Positions 44,834 through 57,684 of a stretch of DNA of 64,000 nt are shown here, piece by piece. The stretch covers positions 43,157,327-43,221,326 of the forward strand of contig CM049308.1 in assembly GCA_026874595.1 (NCBI GenBank). The letters are read 5' to 3'. Each line of letters begins with the position of its first letter. The stretch's first letter is position 1. The DNA is from Sipunculus nudus (Eukaryota; Annelida; Sipuncula; Golfingiida; Sipunculidae). Below the pieces are notes generated by a model. It saw only the letters and a program-made list of their open reading frames with translations, had not been told where the DNA came from and searched no databases. Position numbers and translations under genes: made by a program.

Positions 44834-44995
44834 CAGTGGCGGATTCAGAAATTCAAGAACAAGGGGGCGCTAATATTTGGTTGACGGTTGATAGGTATAT
44901 GAAAACAAAGTTCTATTGAGTATTTAATTTTTTGTTTTGTAAATTCAATATATATATAAATTTAAAGATATATATAAAATTAAATTTGCAAATTT

Positions 44996-45062
<67 letters not shown>

Positions 45063-46153
45063 GGCTAATCTGCTAATATATAAATTATGTAATATTATAT
45101 TGCCTGAATATATATTATTATTATAGTACGTAATATAATTCAGTCTATGAAAATATAAATATTTGTTTTCTGTTTTATGTTTTCACCTGTGAATGAAATT
45201 TACAGCAATTTTTTTATTAAAGTTAATTACAGATACATGGGGGAGGGACACTCATATTGGAAAAGTTTCAAAATATATATACAGTGTATAAAGAGGACAT
45301 TTTGAGGCACCTTTCACAAAAATTATGAGGATTTTCTGTTCCCCAAATATATATAGTGCATGTTCTCTTAAATGACTTTGCATAATGCAGTCAAACTTTT
45401 AGGGGTGGGGGTTACCGTGGGGTAGTTGACTTTGCATAATACAGTCAAACTTTTAGGCTGTGGGGGTTAACGTGAGGTAATATTAATATTTCTATTTCTA
45501 TAAATTTATAGGATATAAACTGGAAAGTCTTAACCTTCAATCTTATGAAAAATGTTGGTGTATTTAATGGTGAAAATGCAAAATATCATCTTTTAAGCGT
45601 AATCCTCGGGATAAAATAATATGTGTTGTGTTACACTTTGCGTTTGACCTTCCTCGGTGCTGAAGCTGCGCACATGACACAGCAGAGCGCAGACCGTGAG
45701 TTCGAATATCAACCGAAAAGCCGTGAGATTTATCACGGTCGACCCCAAACGTAGCCATGAAAACTTGACTCGCAGGCTTTTTTAAATAAGTTTACTGGGC
45801 CTAGAATTTGATATCGACGAAAACAGTGTCTCACTCAAAGACGAACGGGATTTGCCGGGGGGGGGGGGGGGTTATGACCCAGCAGAGAATAATATCGGAA
45901 AGACTCCCTCTCCCATTATAGAAATATTTAGATTGTATTTAACAGAGCAATTCAGACAGCTGTTCATTAATATACATAATTTATGATTTAGAAAGTAATA
46001 AACTGTGGATAACCTAATAATCTTATTGCTAGGGAATAAAACAGAAATATGAAAAATGAAAATTAATCGCGAATAAAAGGGAAAAGAAATAGATAAAATG
46101 AGAGATGTTACAACCCCCCCCCCCCCCCCCCCCAATCTCTGGATCCGCCACTG
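44834..46153. mobile_element. Possible ~1.3-kb hAT-like element, CAGTGGCGGAT(T/C)CAGA ends
   Basis: CAGTGGCGGATTCAGA at 44,834 and TCTGGATCCGCCACTG at 46,138-46,153 are inverted. Inside are (AT)n at 44,995-45,060, a ~58-bp tandem duplication 'ttgactttgcataat(g/a)cagtc' at 45,375-45,480, and C/G runs. No 8-bp flanking duplication is visible, so the ends may belong to two separate MITEs. Confidence 0.45.
45648..45755 (+). mobile_element. tRNA-derived SINE head (tentative)
   Basis: 'cctcggtgctgaagct' followed by 'agagcgcagaccgtgagttc' and 'gaatatcaaccg' resembles the D-arm to T-arm part of a tRNA, with a degenerate B box AGTTCGAATAT. No intact cloverleaf, so not a tRNA gene. Confidence 0.35.
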
Positions 46154-47340
46154 CATTCGTTTTATAAAAGGCCAAGCGATGACTCTCACATACAATTTCA
46201 ATTATATATGACACTGTTCATAACGCTACATGCACTCGTAGTCTCGTATATTCAGATGGGATGCTGAAACCTCCGTCGGGACATTGGGTACAAGTCTTCC
46301 TCCAAAACTGGCTGTACAGTCAGTTATCTGCGCAGTCACTAACGTGTTTGCCCTTGTTTTAATTTATTTTTCACACAGTATGAATGTGAACTGTTTCTGT
46401 TGGTCTGAAGTTCAGTGTCTGGTGCTGAGTGTAATGTGATAAGTAGCATTTCCTGGAGCCGGTGCTTGGCACCTTCAGCCGCCAAAATATCACATGGTAA
46501 CGAAAGCAGATGCTGCTGGCAGGAATCCATTTGTTTGTTAATATCAGTTCAAGATATCTCGTTAATTTAATTCTTCCCCCGTCCCCAGTCCGTGCGTTTA
46601 TATATTAATAAGACTTTATACTTAGATCTGACGTTCTTTACACTAGGTATGCTGAAGCACGTTTAATTGCCATCTGCGCGTCAATTTATCTGTCAAAGGT
46701 GGTGTACTTGTCCTGTTTTACCTACAGATGTCGCCAGTTTGCACATATTTGTACTGTACCGCCAAGCAGTAACATCTTTACAGACCATGCGTGTTTAGTA
46801 TGTTTGATTATTGTTGTCTTCGTTGATTATCCCTATGAATAAGAAGAGATGCGTAGAAAAATCCGCTCAGTCGTACGTGGTGTACGCAGCCATTGTGTCT
46901 GTCCATCACAGCTTTTGACAGAGCCATGCACCTCGGGCAAAGCGCGCACAAACCGTAACTGACAGCTGCCAATCACTTTGTGCGGTCGCGCGTTGCTCAA
47001 GCTCCCGAAACCACAGCGCTTGTGTGAGCTACATGCTGCTTCAAAGGAAGAGGTGGATTAAAAACGACGATCCCCCCTCACATATTACTACTGCCGCTTT
47101 GACCCCCTCCGACTCTTCTGTTTTACTTGTTAATTTCGTAATTATATTTGACATGCGTGCTGTTGAAAACTGCAATTCACTGTTAGGCCTATATATGCAT
47201 TGATATTTTTAAATCCACGCATTTTCATTTTGTGTATTATTAGAAGTACCTGTGACAATAAAAGAAACATTTAAAACATAAAATGGTAAATAGTAGTAAA
47301 AACAACCCTGCTGCGCTGTATTTGTCGTCACGGTTGTCAG
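46154..47340. other. CpG-rich upstream flank of the 47.4-kb promoter
   Basis: CpG frequency rises markedly at 46,840-47,060 ('cggtcgcgcgttg'). A minus-strand 63-codon frame (46,339-46,530) ends near an AATAAA but has no recognised motif. Confidence 0.4.
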
Positions 47341-47370
47341 TTCATTCCCTGACATTTGTGTAAACAATTG

Positions 47371-47443
47371 CACGTGGTGAAGTACAGGGGGCCGCCATAT
47401 TGATTTCCTGCCCCCTGCTAATGATTGGTCAAGCTGTGGGCGG
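47371..47443 (+). promoter_or_regulatory. Promoter-like cluster: E-box, YY1, CCAAT, GC box
   Basis: CACGTG at 47,371-47,376, GCCGCCATATTG (YY1 consensus form) at 47,391-47,402, ATTGG (inverted CCAAT, NF-Y) at 47,424-47,428 and GGGCGG (Sp1/KLF) at 47,438-47,443, in a CpG-rich stretch 310-380 bp before a first-exon ATG. No TATA box at a standard distance. Confidence 0.5.
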
Positions 47444-47752
47444 AGTAAACTTTTAATGACAGGTGTCAGCGGATGAATATTAGTCTTTGGGAACCTTAAT
47501 CAAACAGATATAAGACCTGGATATAAACCTTTTCGTTTAATTTGAAACTTTGCTCTAGGATAATGAAAACGAAGCCATATTAAACGACAGTGTCTTTGTT
47601 TCAGGCCAGGCCACGTGGGTCTATTCTCTGTCGCGGACTGAGATTGTTTACAAACGTGGTAGGTGTCCGTCCCTTTTGATGGTGGTTGCTGAAGCATGAA
47701 GTCATTACACTCACCGACATGCGCCAGCCAGGGTGCACTTGACTGATTAAAG

Positions 47753-47843
47753 ATGGCTCTTACCCCTTTTACCATGGATGCCTTACGTTTGGATAACCAC
47801 GCAGTGAGGATACTTATTAAGATAATATTTCTTTTATCTATAG
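47753..47843 (+). CDS. Candidate first coding exon, start of a secreted or membrane protein
   Basis: ATG at 47,753 opens 30 codons plus one base, ending TCTATAG|GTGAGT at 47,843/47,844, a near-perfect donor, phase 1. The text starts MALTPFTMDALRLDNHAVR and ends with the hydrophobic ILIKIIFLLSI. An in-frame ATG at codon 8 is a second possible start. Joined to the candidate exon at 57,685 it continues GCPASVGSAQP, giving a full signal peptide with a good cleavage site after Val-Gly-Ser-Ala. Phase-1 introns inside signal peptides are common in secreted and receptor genes. I cannot name the gene. Confidence 0.45.
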
Positions 47844-50800
47844 GTGAGTATGTTACTTTTTACAATCACATCAGCTGTTTTTTATGTGTTCGTTGAGGTG
47901 TACACATAGGGCACCTGTAGGTGTGTGGATGTTTGAGACCTGTGTGTGTGTATACACTTGTATACCACGGTAGCCCATCATGACAGCCAACGTACTTGTA
48001 TCTGAGACTAGTAAACATTAACGACCTTAGCTCTTCTCTAGAGTCCCCGTAGGCAACTCGGTGGCTGCTTGTTTCAGATTCACTTTCTGTAGTTTGAGAT
48101 ATCGGGGAAGCCCAGTGAACATCCCCTGACCCCGGACTAGAGAAAGCATGGCCCAGTGGGTACAGGTGAACACAACCCGCTGGCCCCGGTGTACTACCTT
48201 ACTTAACAATGTAAACTTACTCCCAGTCTTAAAATATCTGGTCAGTTCCAAAGTATACATACACTGTCATTTGGTATTGGTGAAAATCTTTGATAGCTAG
48301 TTCACAAGTTCTATGAATACCGCGGCTCAGTCAATTTTTTACAGATTATCTTCATTTAAAGGTAATGCAGAATATATGTTCATCACTATATATATATAGG
48401 CCAAAATTAAAAAAAAAAGGTATGGTTCTCAGGTACTTTTTTTTAAGAAATCAATGCGGGCGGTGTTTTTTTATTTTTTGGTTTGTTTTGATATAGTGTC
48501 AAATGATAAGGGAAAAGCATGATAATAACAAAATTATTTTGCTTAACAAGTAAAGCACTACATAACAAAGGAAATTGTATGATTTTATCTTCTTGAAAGA
48601 AATATCCAAGCGGCTGCAGCTCAATTGGTAAGTTTCTATTGAAAATTTAAAAAAAAAGTTTGATGCGGGGGTTTAAAATTGATGCCGGCGGTGCCTGAGA
48701 ACCATACGTTTTATTTTTTTTGGCCTTAAATAAATATATATATGCCAATAAACAATTTTTAAAATGCATTATCTCCCTCTATATTATTATTAATAATATA
48801 TAATTTTCACAATTCACACATATATATGTACAATAGTTTTCTTTTAAAAAATGTCTATGATTAAATTAAAGCTACATTTGTGCATGTGTGTACTATGAAA
48901 TCAAATATAATGAAATAATTTTTTTTTAGGGTACAGGAAAATAAGTTTTTGATGCTTTTTTCCATAATCTGCTTGTGTAATGATTGAATGTAAAGTGAGG
49001 ACTTGGGGAAGATAACCGGGCATATGAGAATTCTCATTCTTCCCCTAGATAAATGGAAAATAAGAACCAAGATTAATATTGTCATATATTAGAAATAAAA
49101 ACTACAACCTCAGAATTTTATTTCCCCAGGAAAAGTGTTTTTTAAAACTGAAACAGGAGTAAAAATTTGGGCTGTAGTGTTTCATATATTGTCATAATAA
49201 CCAGGAATTCCCTCTTTTCCTTTAAAATACAAAGATTTAGTACATATCCATCAAAAGAAAAACAGATTAAATGCTGAATGTGCTGAGTGTTACTATGGAA
49301 GAATATAAAAATAATTCAGATATTTTCTTCAGATGCTTGTTAAATATACAAAAAATATACATGAACAATGTCTGGATGCTTTAGAAGATGTTTTATCCTA
49401 CAATGACAACACCTTATCTGTAAAACAAAAAGTTTAATCATTTATATAAATTTATAAAATATTTATCCTCACAGAATAACAATGTTCTAATTATTTATGC
49501 ATGTAATTTTTTTTGTTGTATCTATGAAATACCCAAATATTTCACTTTAAATTCACTAGGAAGATATATATATTTTATAAAATGGTGTTCACTGACAAAG
49601 TTCATGAAAGTTGATGATAAATCATGAATGAAAATTATCTGAATATTGTATCAATTATTGTAGTTTCAAGCTTTTAACTTATGGATAATAACAGTATCCT
49701 TTGATATTTTATGTCTTGAATAAAATTCATGACCAGAATATTATTTAACAAGCAAAATTTTTTAGGAGAAATAGGTTTTACTAGTTCATCGATTGAAGAA
49801 AAATTCAGTCATGCCTATGAGTCCTGAAGAAAAATTAATAATTGCACTGTAATGTAACTTCCCATTTTCCATGAAAAGAATGAGAGTTACTTTTTATCTT
49901 TTGAAGAATAAGAGCTACTTTTTGTCCATGGAAGAATTGTGTATTTCAGGTACCCCCCCCCCCCTCCCTGAAATATTAGATTTATTCTTTGTCAATGGGA
50001 AAATGACTTACTTTTTGTCCTAGGAAGGAATAGAGTGTAACAATTTCCTGGTATGTAAGACATTTATTCTTCTTCAATGGAAAAATTGTTGGGGACAGAA
50101 TATTCTTTATCATAGTTTGTGCATTAAAGTGTTATTATTGTCATTTGAGCCAAGGAGATTTTCTGTCCTCCAAAATTATAATTTCCCTCATTGATAAAGC
50201 ATGTTACAATGTCAGACCCTTCCTGGATCTTTTTTCTTTTCTTTGATTCTTTGGATGAATCATAACTTCTTCAATAAATTGCACAAAGATATGTCTTGTA
50301 TATGAAATAATTTCATACGGTCCTGTTGTATACTGACTGATTGGTAATATAAATAGGCATATGAAGTTGTCATGGTTCAAAACTTACTAGTATTAATGTG
50401 ATTTAAGTAAAAGTTTATTGTGTTTCTACTGGAAGTTTCATCATTAATTGAAAAGCGCAAGACTAAACCCATCTGGTCCAGTTATGATACCTACAGTCTG
50501 TACACATAAGTTCAGAGTCCTTCCTAGGTAAGGGTTTTTTTCACATCACATTCGGTAAATGTGGCCCATGCCACCTGCACCTTACCAATGTATATCCTTT
50601 AGTCTGAAACTAAAGTTCAACCAGAATGGCTGGGGAAAATATCAAGTGACTTAAACATTGGCAACATGATACCTGTGCCTTCTAGCAGCGTAACTTTACA
50701 TAAAAATAAGACTCAAACATGATTTGAAGAAAATGGCAGACCGTGTAGTAACTGCTATATTGCCGTCACTTGCATGTCATGATGAAATACACTTTCATTT

Positions 50801-52400
50801 CACCAAAAACATAATAGATTTTTTTTTTCAGTAATAATTTTTATATTTCAGTAATAAAATATGGAGACATGAAAACATGTAACAATGAATGTTTTTTCGT
50901 AGTGGATTATTGTAAAATAATACTGTGACTTAAAAAAAACACGAATGTGGCTAAAATAATGTCTAAAAATTATTTTGAGCTTGAGTGGGCCCTATTATGG
51001 CATGAGTTTTCACATTATACATCCTAGGTGTCTCTGTTTCTGTTATGCACTCATAAATTCTAAGAGAGTTTTAAACTTCATAGCATACATTTTTGACAAG
51101 GAAACTTCAGTGTAAGTGGGCTTGTGTATTTGTTAAGGCAAGAATGATACTATTTCAAACTTAAGACTCTGGGCTAATCACTGTAAGGCTGGTCAAGGCA
51201 CTCTGTGGACACTGGTCCAATGCTGCTCCATCAGAACTCACAATGTCATAACAGACTCATACTGACTGACCTGTGAGCTATTGCTCTAGGCCTGGTAATC
51301 ATCTGTCCCCTGGTATCTGTTGGCAAGCTTTCCCTCTGTGAAGGTTAACACCTCTTCACTATGTGACAGAATGCCTCATTCAGTCTTTTAAAGCAGTCTC
51401 TATTTTCTATATTATAATCTCTGTCTACATTAAACTCTAAAATTATTACTGCTTACATCCATCTTTGCAGTTAATTGTTTTTGCAGCTACTGTTTGCTTG
51501 ACCATTATTCCTTGTTGTCATGGGATACTGCTGGAATGGACTGTACATTGACTCTGGAAATTCTCTTTTATGCATATTTCTGTTTCATGTTTCTTAAAAC
51601 ATTGTTTCCATCTTTCTGCTCCATTCTGTTCTGAAATCTTGTTGTATTGTTATTACAATTTAGTGCAGACTGTCAATCACTGCTCAAGGCATTTTAATTA
51701 GAGACTTATAGAGCACATTATTCTACCAAGGGTATGATGTGGGAACATGTCTCTCATTAGTTGTATATGATATCTCTGTAAATTTAAAACCTTTTGCCAA
51801 GCTCAGTGTTTATTGTATCATTCCTTCCTGATGACTTCAGTGATCTTCCCAATAAGGATGCTTCTAGTCTGGCTTTGAGTCATGAAGGAAAATTCATTGT
51901 TAGCCTATAAAATCTAATTTTAAACTTTTTGGCAGGTATGATTAAGTCATTAAATAATAAATATTCAAGAATATAGTGTTGAAATAATAATCAGAAAAGG
52001 ATTAACACAAGATTACTAGTCAAAATAAAAAATATTTGAAATCAAATAAAGTATGAAGTTATCCTGCTGTGCTTTGGCATACACAAAAACTTATATATTT
52101 GAACTTGGAATTTTTATGTCTACAAACACTGTTCAAATGTCATGCAAGAATTTGTATACCACTTACTAAAGAGAGTAAAACACAAAACATTAGGGAAACT
52201 TGTGACAAGAGAAGATTGTGAAAGGGAAGATTCATGCATGTACCAGTCAAATAAAGTAGCCATTTCTGTATATCATGGATTTTCTCTACATAAAGATTTT
52301 AACCATATATATAAAGCTGTGTATTCTAAAATCCCCTTAATGCAGAATAATATCAGCTGTGCAATAATGGGGATTTTATGTTTCTGGTCATGAATGTGAA
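47844..52400 (+). other. Presumed large first intron, CpG-poor
   Basis: Begins with the donor GTGAGT. From about 48.7 kb onward CpG becomes scarce while TG and CA are abundant, the mark of long-term germline methylation. Diverged 'gaatgagaattctcattcttccc' motifs occur at 49,020-49,050 and looser relatives at 49,800-50,110. No other exon seen. Confidence 0.4.
48388..48742. mobile_element. ~350-bp MITE-like inverted repeat
   Basis: 'ggccaaaattaaaaaaaaaa' with 'ggtatggttctcaggtac' at 48,400-48,437 pairs with 'gtgcctgagaaccatacg' and 'ttttattttttttggcc' at 48,689-48,725. Next to each inner end is 'atgc(g/c)ggcggtg'. Tips merge with AT tracts, so the duplication cannot be read. Confidence 0.65.
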
Positions 52401-52410
52401 ATTACTCAGC

Positions 52411-54403
52411 TAGTCAAATCATTGTACTGTCTAGATCAAATTTACCTGGAAAGGCAAGCATTGTACTAACTAGGCAAAATGTTCCCAGCATTTTAGTCAC
52501 AAGGCAACATGTATCAAACACTGTTCTGACTAGGTGACATGTACCCATCATTGTACTGACTAGATGACATTTATCACTCAGTGTTCTGACTAGGTGACAT
52601 GTACCTATCATTGTACTGACTAGGTTACATATACCCATCAGTGTACTGACTAGATGACATTTATCACTCAGTGTTCTGACTAGGTGACATTTAACAATTA
52701 TTGTACTGACTAGGTGACATGTACCCATCATTGTACTGATAAGGTGACATGTACCCTTCATTGTTCTGAAAAGATTACATGTAGCTTTCATTGCACAGAC
52801 TAGGTGACATGTATCCAGCTTGTACTACTGAGTAGGTGACATATACCTATCATTGAACTGATAAGAATACATGTACTAATCAATTTACTGACTAGATTAC
52901 ATGTATCCATTGTTGCACTAACTAGGTGATATGTGCCAAGCATTATTCTGACTAGGTGACATGTACCCATCACTGTACTGACAAGATGGCATGTACCCAG
53001 CATTGTACTGACTAGGTGACATGTATCCATCATTGTACTGATTAGGTTACATATACTGATAATTGTACTGACTAGGTGACATGTACCCATCACTGTACTG
53101 ACAAGGTGACTTGTACCCATCATTGCACTGACTAGGTGACATGTATCCATCATTTTACTGACTAGGTGACATGTATTCATCATTGTACTGACTAGATGTC
53201 ATGTACCCATCACTGTACTGACAAGGTGGCATGTACCCAGCATTGTACTGACTAGGTGACATGTATCCATCATTGTACTGATTAGGTTACATATACTGAT
53301 AATTGTACTGACTAGGTGACATGTACCCATCACTGTACTGACTAGGTGACTTGTACCCATCATTGAAATGACTAGGTGACATGTATCCATCATTGTACTG
53401 ACTAGGTGTCATGTACCCATCACTGTACTGACAAGGTGGCATGTACCCAGCATTCTTCTGACTTCGTTACATGTACCCATCATTGAAATGACTAGGTGAC
53501 ATGTACCCATCATTGTACTGACTAGATGTCATGTACCCATCACTGTACTGACAAGGTCACATGTACCAAGCATTCTTCTGACTAAGTTACATGTACCCAT
53601 CATTTTACTGACTAGGTGTCATGTACCCATCACTGTACTGACTAGATGTCATGTACCCATCATTGAACTGTCTAGATGTCATGTACCCATCATTGTACTG
53701 ACTAGGTGACTTGTACCCAGCATTGTTCTGACTAGGTGACTTGTATCCATTGTTGTACTAACTAGGTGACATGTACCAAGCATTCTTCTGACTAGATGAC
53801 TTGATCCCATCATTGTACTGACTAGGTTACATGTACCCATCATGGTACTGACTAGATGTCATGTACCCATCATTGTACTGACTAGGTGACTTGTACTCAG
53901 CATTGTTCTGACTAGGTGACTTGTATCCATTTTGTACTAACTAGGTGACATGTATCCATCATTGAACCTGTCATTGTACTGACTAGGGAATATTTACACT
54001 TCATTGTTCTGACTAGGTGACATGTTGCCATCATTGTACTGATTAGATTACATGTATCCAGCATTGTCCTGACTAGGTGAAATGTACCTCTCATTGTATT
54101 TACTAGGTTATATGTACCTATCATTGTACTGACTAGATGACATGAACCCATTGTTGTTCTGACTACATTAAATGTATGCATCATTGTATTTAGGGAATAT
54201 TTACACTTCATTGTACTGACTAGGTGACATGTTGCCATCATTGTACTGATTAGATTACATGTATCCAGCATTGTCCTGACTAGGTGACATGTACCTCTCA
54301 TTGTATTTACTAGGTTATATGTACCTATCATTGTACTGACTAGATGACATGAACCCATTGTTGTTCTGACTACATTAAATGTATGCATCATTGTATTTAC
54401 CAT
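52411..54403. repeat. 30-bp minisatellite, about 65 units, with higher-order repeats
   Basis: Consensus unit ACTAGGTGACATGTACCCAT plus CATTGTACTG, in register for almost 2 kb. 52,970-53,160 repeats at 53,210-53,400 with a 240-bp (eight-unit) period. The block at 53,985-54,190 repeats at 54,193-54,400 (~208 bp). Because 30 is divisible by three, the minus strand stays open in one frame and spells decapeptides such as CHLVSTMMGT (four frames of 64-195 codons). I regard these as by-products. Confidence 0.9.
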
Positions 54404-54795
54404 GCTGATGACGAAAAAACTTGTTTGCATAACCGGGAAACTGGTTATGCGGTCCAATGGCCTAAACCGCAAGTATAAAGGCATTGCGTCTTGAAACACT
54501 GTTGTTCACAAGATCGGGTTCGGCTCTCGAATGACATGGCCTGTTCGCCGCTGCTGGGATCAGTAGAGGGAATGTAGGTTGCTTCTGGCTTTGCGGCTGT
54601 GGATGCTGTAGCTTTCCTGAAAGATCACCGGCTCAGGATGGATGGTGGCGGCCATTGCAGCTCTCTGCTTGGCTTGGTGTGGCATTGCGACTGTTGACTT
54701 GGAGAACGTGCTTAAGGAGCGCACAGGGCTGAGGTCTTGACCACAGCATCCTATAGCTGCCCGAAGAGCGTATACTTTCTTTGGCTTGACTTGGC
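54404..54795. mobile_element. SINE-like insert within the minisatellite
   Basis: About 390 bp of CpG-rich DNA interrupts the array, which resumes at 54,800 ('ttgtactgactagatgactg'). It has a GCATAACC...GGTTATGC stem at 54,427-54,450, an A-box-like TGGCCTAAACCG at 54,458, a B-box-like GGGTTCGGCTC at 54,517, and a CTTGG-rich tail (54,777-54,799). This fits a recent tRNA-derived SINE, but box spacing is wider than in a tRNA. Confidence 0.45.
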
Positions 54796-54854
54796 TTGGC
54801 TTGTACTGACTAGATGACTGTATCCATCATTGTGCTGACTTTGCTATATTTATC

Positions 54855-56503
54855 TGTACACTGAAACAAGTATTTTTCAAATAACTGTTTCATTTGATAC
54901 ACAAAAATGATAGAGAAGAAGGAATGTATGGTGTGTTGTTTCATAAACAGTTAACAGTTTGTCAACTTTTAAATGGAATATTTGCAATTTCACACAGTTC
55001 TGTAAAATTTTATTAGGATCAGGATTCAGCATTCATGTTGTTTTACCCAAAGGAGGATGCAAATGTGTGTCTGCTAGATATGGCCCATTCTTTTCAATAT
55101 TCTCACAAAATGTAAATTAAATGAAACAAAGAATACACACATTATTCTGGCAAACCTTATCAAATTGTTTAATTTTTCTGTACTATGAGATTTACAGATC
55201 ACTGCATTAGAGTTTTGACTGTTAATTTTTAACAGCAGAGATCAGCTGAGAATGCTTCAATTTTTCAAATCAAAAGGGTTTCCTTTTCAAATTGGTCTTA
55301 GCCTTTAATGTTAAAACAGGTCCCCTTTAAAGGTATATTTGATGCTAGCCTGTTTGGGACTGTGCAAATTTGAGTTCATCATGCAATGGCATTTACAGGC
55401 TGCATTAATTATGTACCTCAAGGGCCTAAGTTTGCCCTCCCTAGTCTAATATGTAATACTGGATTAGTTGTACAAGGAACCACAGATACTACTGGTGGTC
55501 CAATATATCATATATTATTAGTGGTACAGAACATAAAAAATATTTTGGCAGGTCTAGGCAAATAGACTGTTAAAATGAATGTATTTTGCTTGTTGCTCAT
55601 GGGAATGGGGCAGGGGTAAACTAATGTTGAATCTGCATTGTCTGAACCAGAATTGGTCTCAAGACTGTTTAATTGGAAGTGGCCCGGATATTTTTTTAAC
55701 AAAATCTACCTGTATGCCTAAGTTTGACTTCCATTGAGAAACTGGTGTAAGCTGGAGTGGAGATGGATTCCCCACAGAAATGGTTTTGTTGAAGGGGCCT
55801 TGAAAAGCCTTACACGCCATGTCAGTGGGTATGCATGCCTTGGTAATCGCCATCTCATTCTCTGTCCTTAAATAGACCAGACAGTTTGAGACGAATGTGG
55901 CCTGTGATCTCTGGGTCCCTGGTCCCAAGGACCTAGGAGTTGCCTTTCCAGCCTTTTGTGCTTAGCTGCCTGATTCAATTTCAGGTTATGAAACAGAGGC
56001 CAACTAAAACTGACTGAATCGGGACAACCTCCCATAAAGGCCTGACCTAGCATAGGAAAACATGCTGCTGCTCCTGTCTAACCAGTCACCCTGGCTTGTA
56101 AACAGGTTTTATTGGCACATATACTTGTGTGAAACATTCACATTTGATGGCTAAATTAAAGCTTCACACATACACAATTTTTCAGTAATACTGACAGCCA
56201 AACATGTTTCACAAATAAAAGTTTACAGTTTGTCTCACCCGGACCAGTGTGTTTTTTATGAACTAGCATATTACCCATGCTGGCATTGTGATAGGTCAGC
56301 ACAATTTCTGACTGGTCCATCTGTGAAGGGATTTCAATGAGCAGATTTAACTACTTGGTATGGTTTCAGATAGGTAGCACTTAAATAGACCCTGCATTTA
56401 ATTTCCAAAATAAATGTGAAATACCACAAGACCAAAAATGAATTTCGGAGGTGTGTCTACAGAGGAGTTGCAAGGCAACAGTTTAGTGCCCCTGTCAATT
56501 ATT

Positions 56504-56510
<7 letters not shown>
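54855..56510. other. CpG-poor intronic-looking DNA
   Basis: No exon defended. Overlapping minus-strand frames at 55,508-56,053 show no motif. Confidence 0.35.

Positions 56511-56592
<82 letters not shown>
56511..56592. repeat. (AT)n microsatellite, longest in the window
   Basis: About 40 AT dinucleotides after (CA)3. Confidence 0.95.
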
Positions 56593-56594
<2 letters not shown>

Positions 56595-57345
56595 AAGGGA
56601 ACACTGAGAATCTGGGAAAATCCAGAATCTTTCCAGGAAGAATGGGAATTCTTATTCTTCCCATTCTTCCCAGGGGGGAATGAGAATCAAGAAATGGTGT
56701 GAGATGATTCCTTTTCTTCCTGGGAAAAAATGATAATTCTCATTCTTCCTGGGGGAAATGAGAATTCCAGCCTTTCCCTGGAAGATTGAGAATTCTTATT
56801 TTCCCAGGAGAGGCTGGAATTCAGATTTTAAATTCAAACCTGGGAAAAATGAGAATTGTCATTTATCACAATAAGAACAGGAATCATTTGGGGCAATGTT
56901 TTACTCTTTTCATATTTTTTTTTCATTTTTCATGTTTATTTTTCTTCTTGTTGAGAAAGAAACTTTGAATATCTTTCTTTCACATAAATTCTGATCAGTT
57001 CAAGTAGTTAAAATATAAATAAACACATGAAATAGAACAATGTGAATTAAATATGAAGCTTACAGTTGCAAGTTAAGATAAGTGTTATATGTATATAAAA
57101 CAAGTTCCTTCATTTATAACATAAAAATCAAGTTATACTTATAATAGTAAATTATGCAAAATTAACCTGCCTCACCAGATATCACTTACAAATTAGAGCT
57201 GGAAAAAATGAGAATACCCATTCTTCCCAGGAAAAACCAGAATTCTCAGTTGTCCCTTGGAAAAATTAGAATTAAGTCATATTATGAAATGATTCCCATT
57301 CTTCCAGGAAAAAATGAGAATTCTTATTTCAATTCTCATAAGATC
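56595..57345. repeat. Cluster of inverted GAGAATTCTCATT / TTCTTCCCAGG motifs
   Basis: Motifs CCTGGGAAAAATGAGAATTC and their complements (GAATTCTCATTCTTCC(C/T)GGG) alternate at 56,600-56,860 and again at 57,195-57,345, with 330 bp of plain AT-rich DNA between. At least ten half-motifs. A single related copy is at 49,020-49,050. Confidence 0.7.
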
Positions 57346-57684
57346 TAGCTTGATTTTAAAATTATCTTAAAGAAAAAAAAAGCGCAAATTCTGTATTTAA
57401 ACAAAACACAAGTCCAATCTGCAAATAGAACAGATATGCAAAATTCTGTATTGTAATAGGCCTATGAATCTTATCAAAATTTTGTATGTATCTGTTAATT
57501 AGTACACACTGGGATTTGCTACCTGTCTGCGGTCTTAGTTTGACAGTCCATAAAAAAAAGTCTGTCACCAATTGTGAGTTTCTGCTGTGGACTTTTGTAT
57601 TGGGTGCCATGTACAAAATAGAAATATCCTGAGTGGAGAAAATTCAAAGTCACCTGATAAGTTGACTAAATGCGTTTATTTCAG

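Noticed and set aside
41364-45126. Frames rich in alternating Ile and Tyr
   Set aside because: They are translations of (AT)n microsatellites.
45648-45755. tRNA gene
   Set aside because: Only a degenerate B box and partial arms; no acceptor stem or cloverleaf, so kept only as a tentative SINE head.
52411-54403. CRISPR-like array
   Set aside because: Units are contiguous with no unique spacers, and the DNA is animal nuclear.
52414-54499. Four minus-strand repeat-protein frames of 64-195 codons
   Set aside because: They come from a 30-bp unit whose length is divisible by three. Breaks fall wherever a unit has an indel, there is no signal for splicing or translation, and substitutions do not favour silent sites by eye.
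55508-56053. Overlapping minus-strand frames in the CpG-poor domain
   Set aside because: No motif, no acceptor/donor pair that keeps a frame, opposite to the presumed gene.
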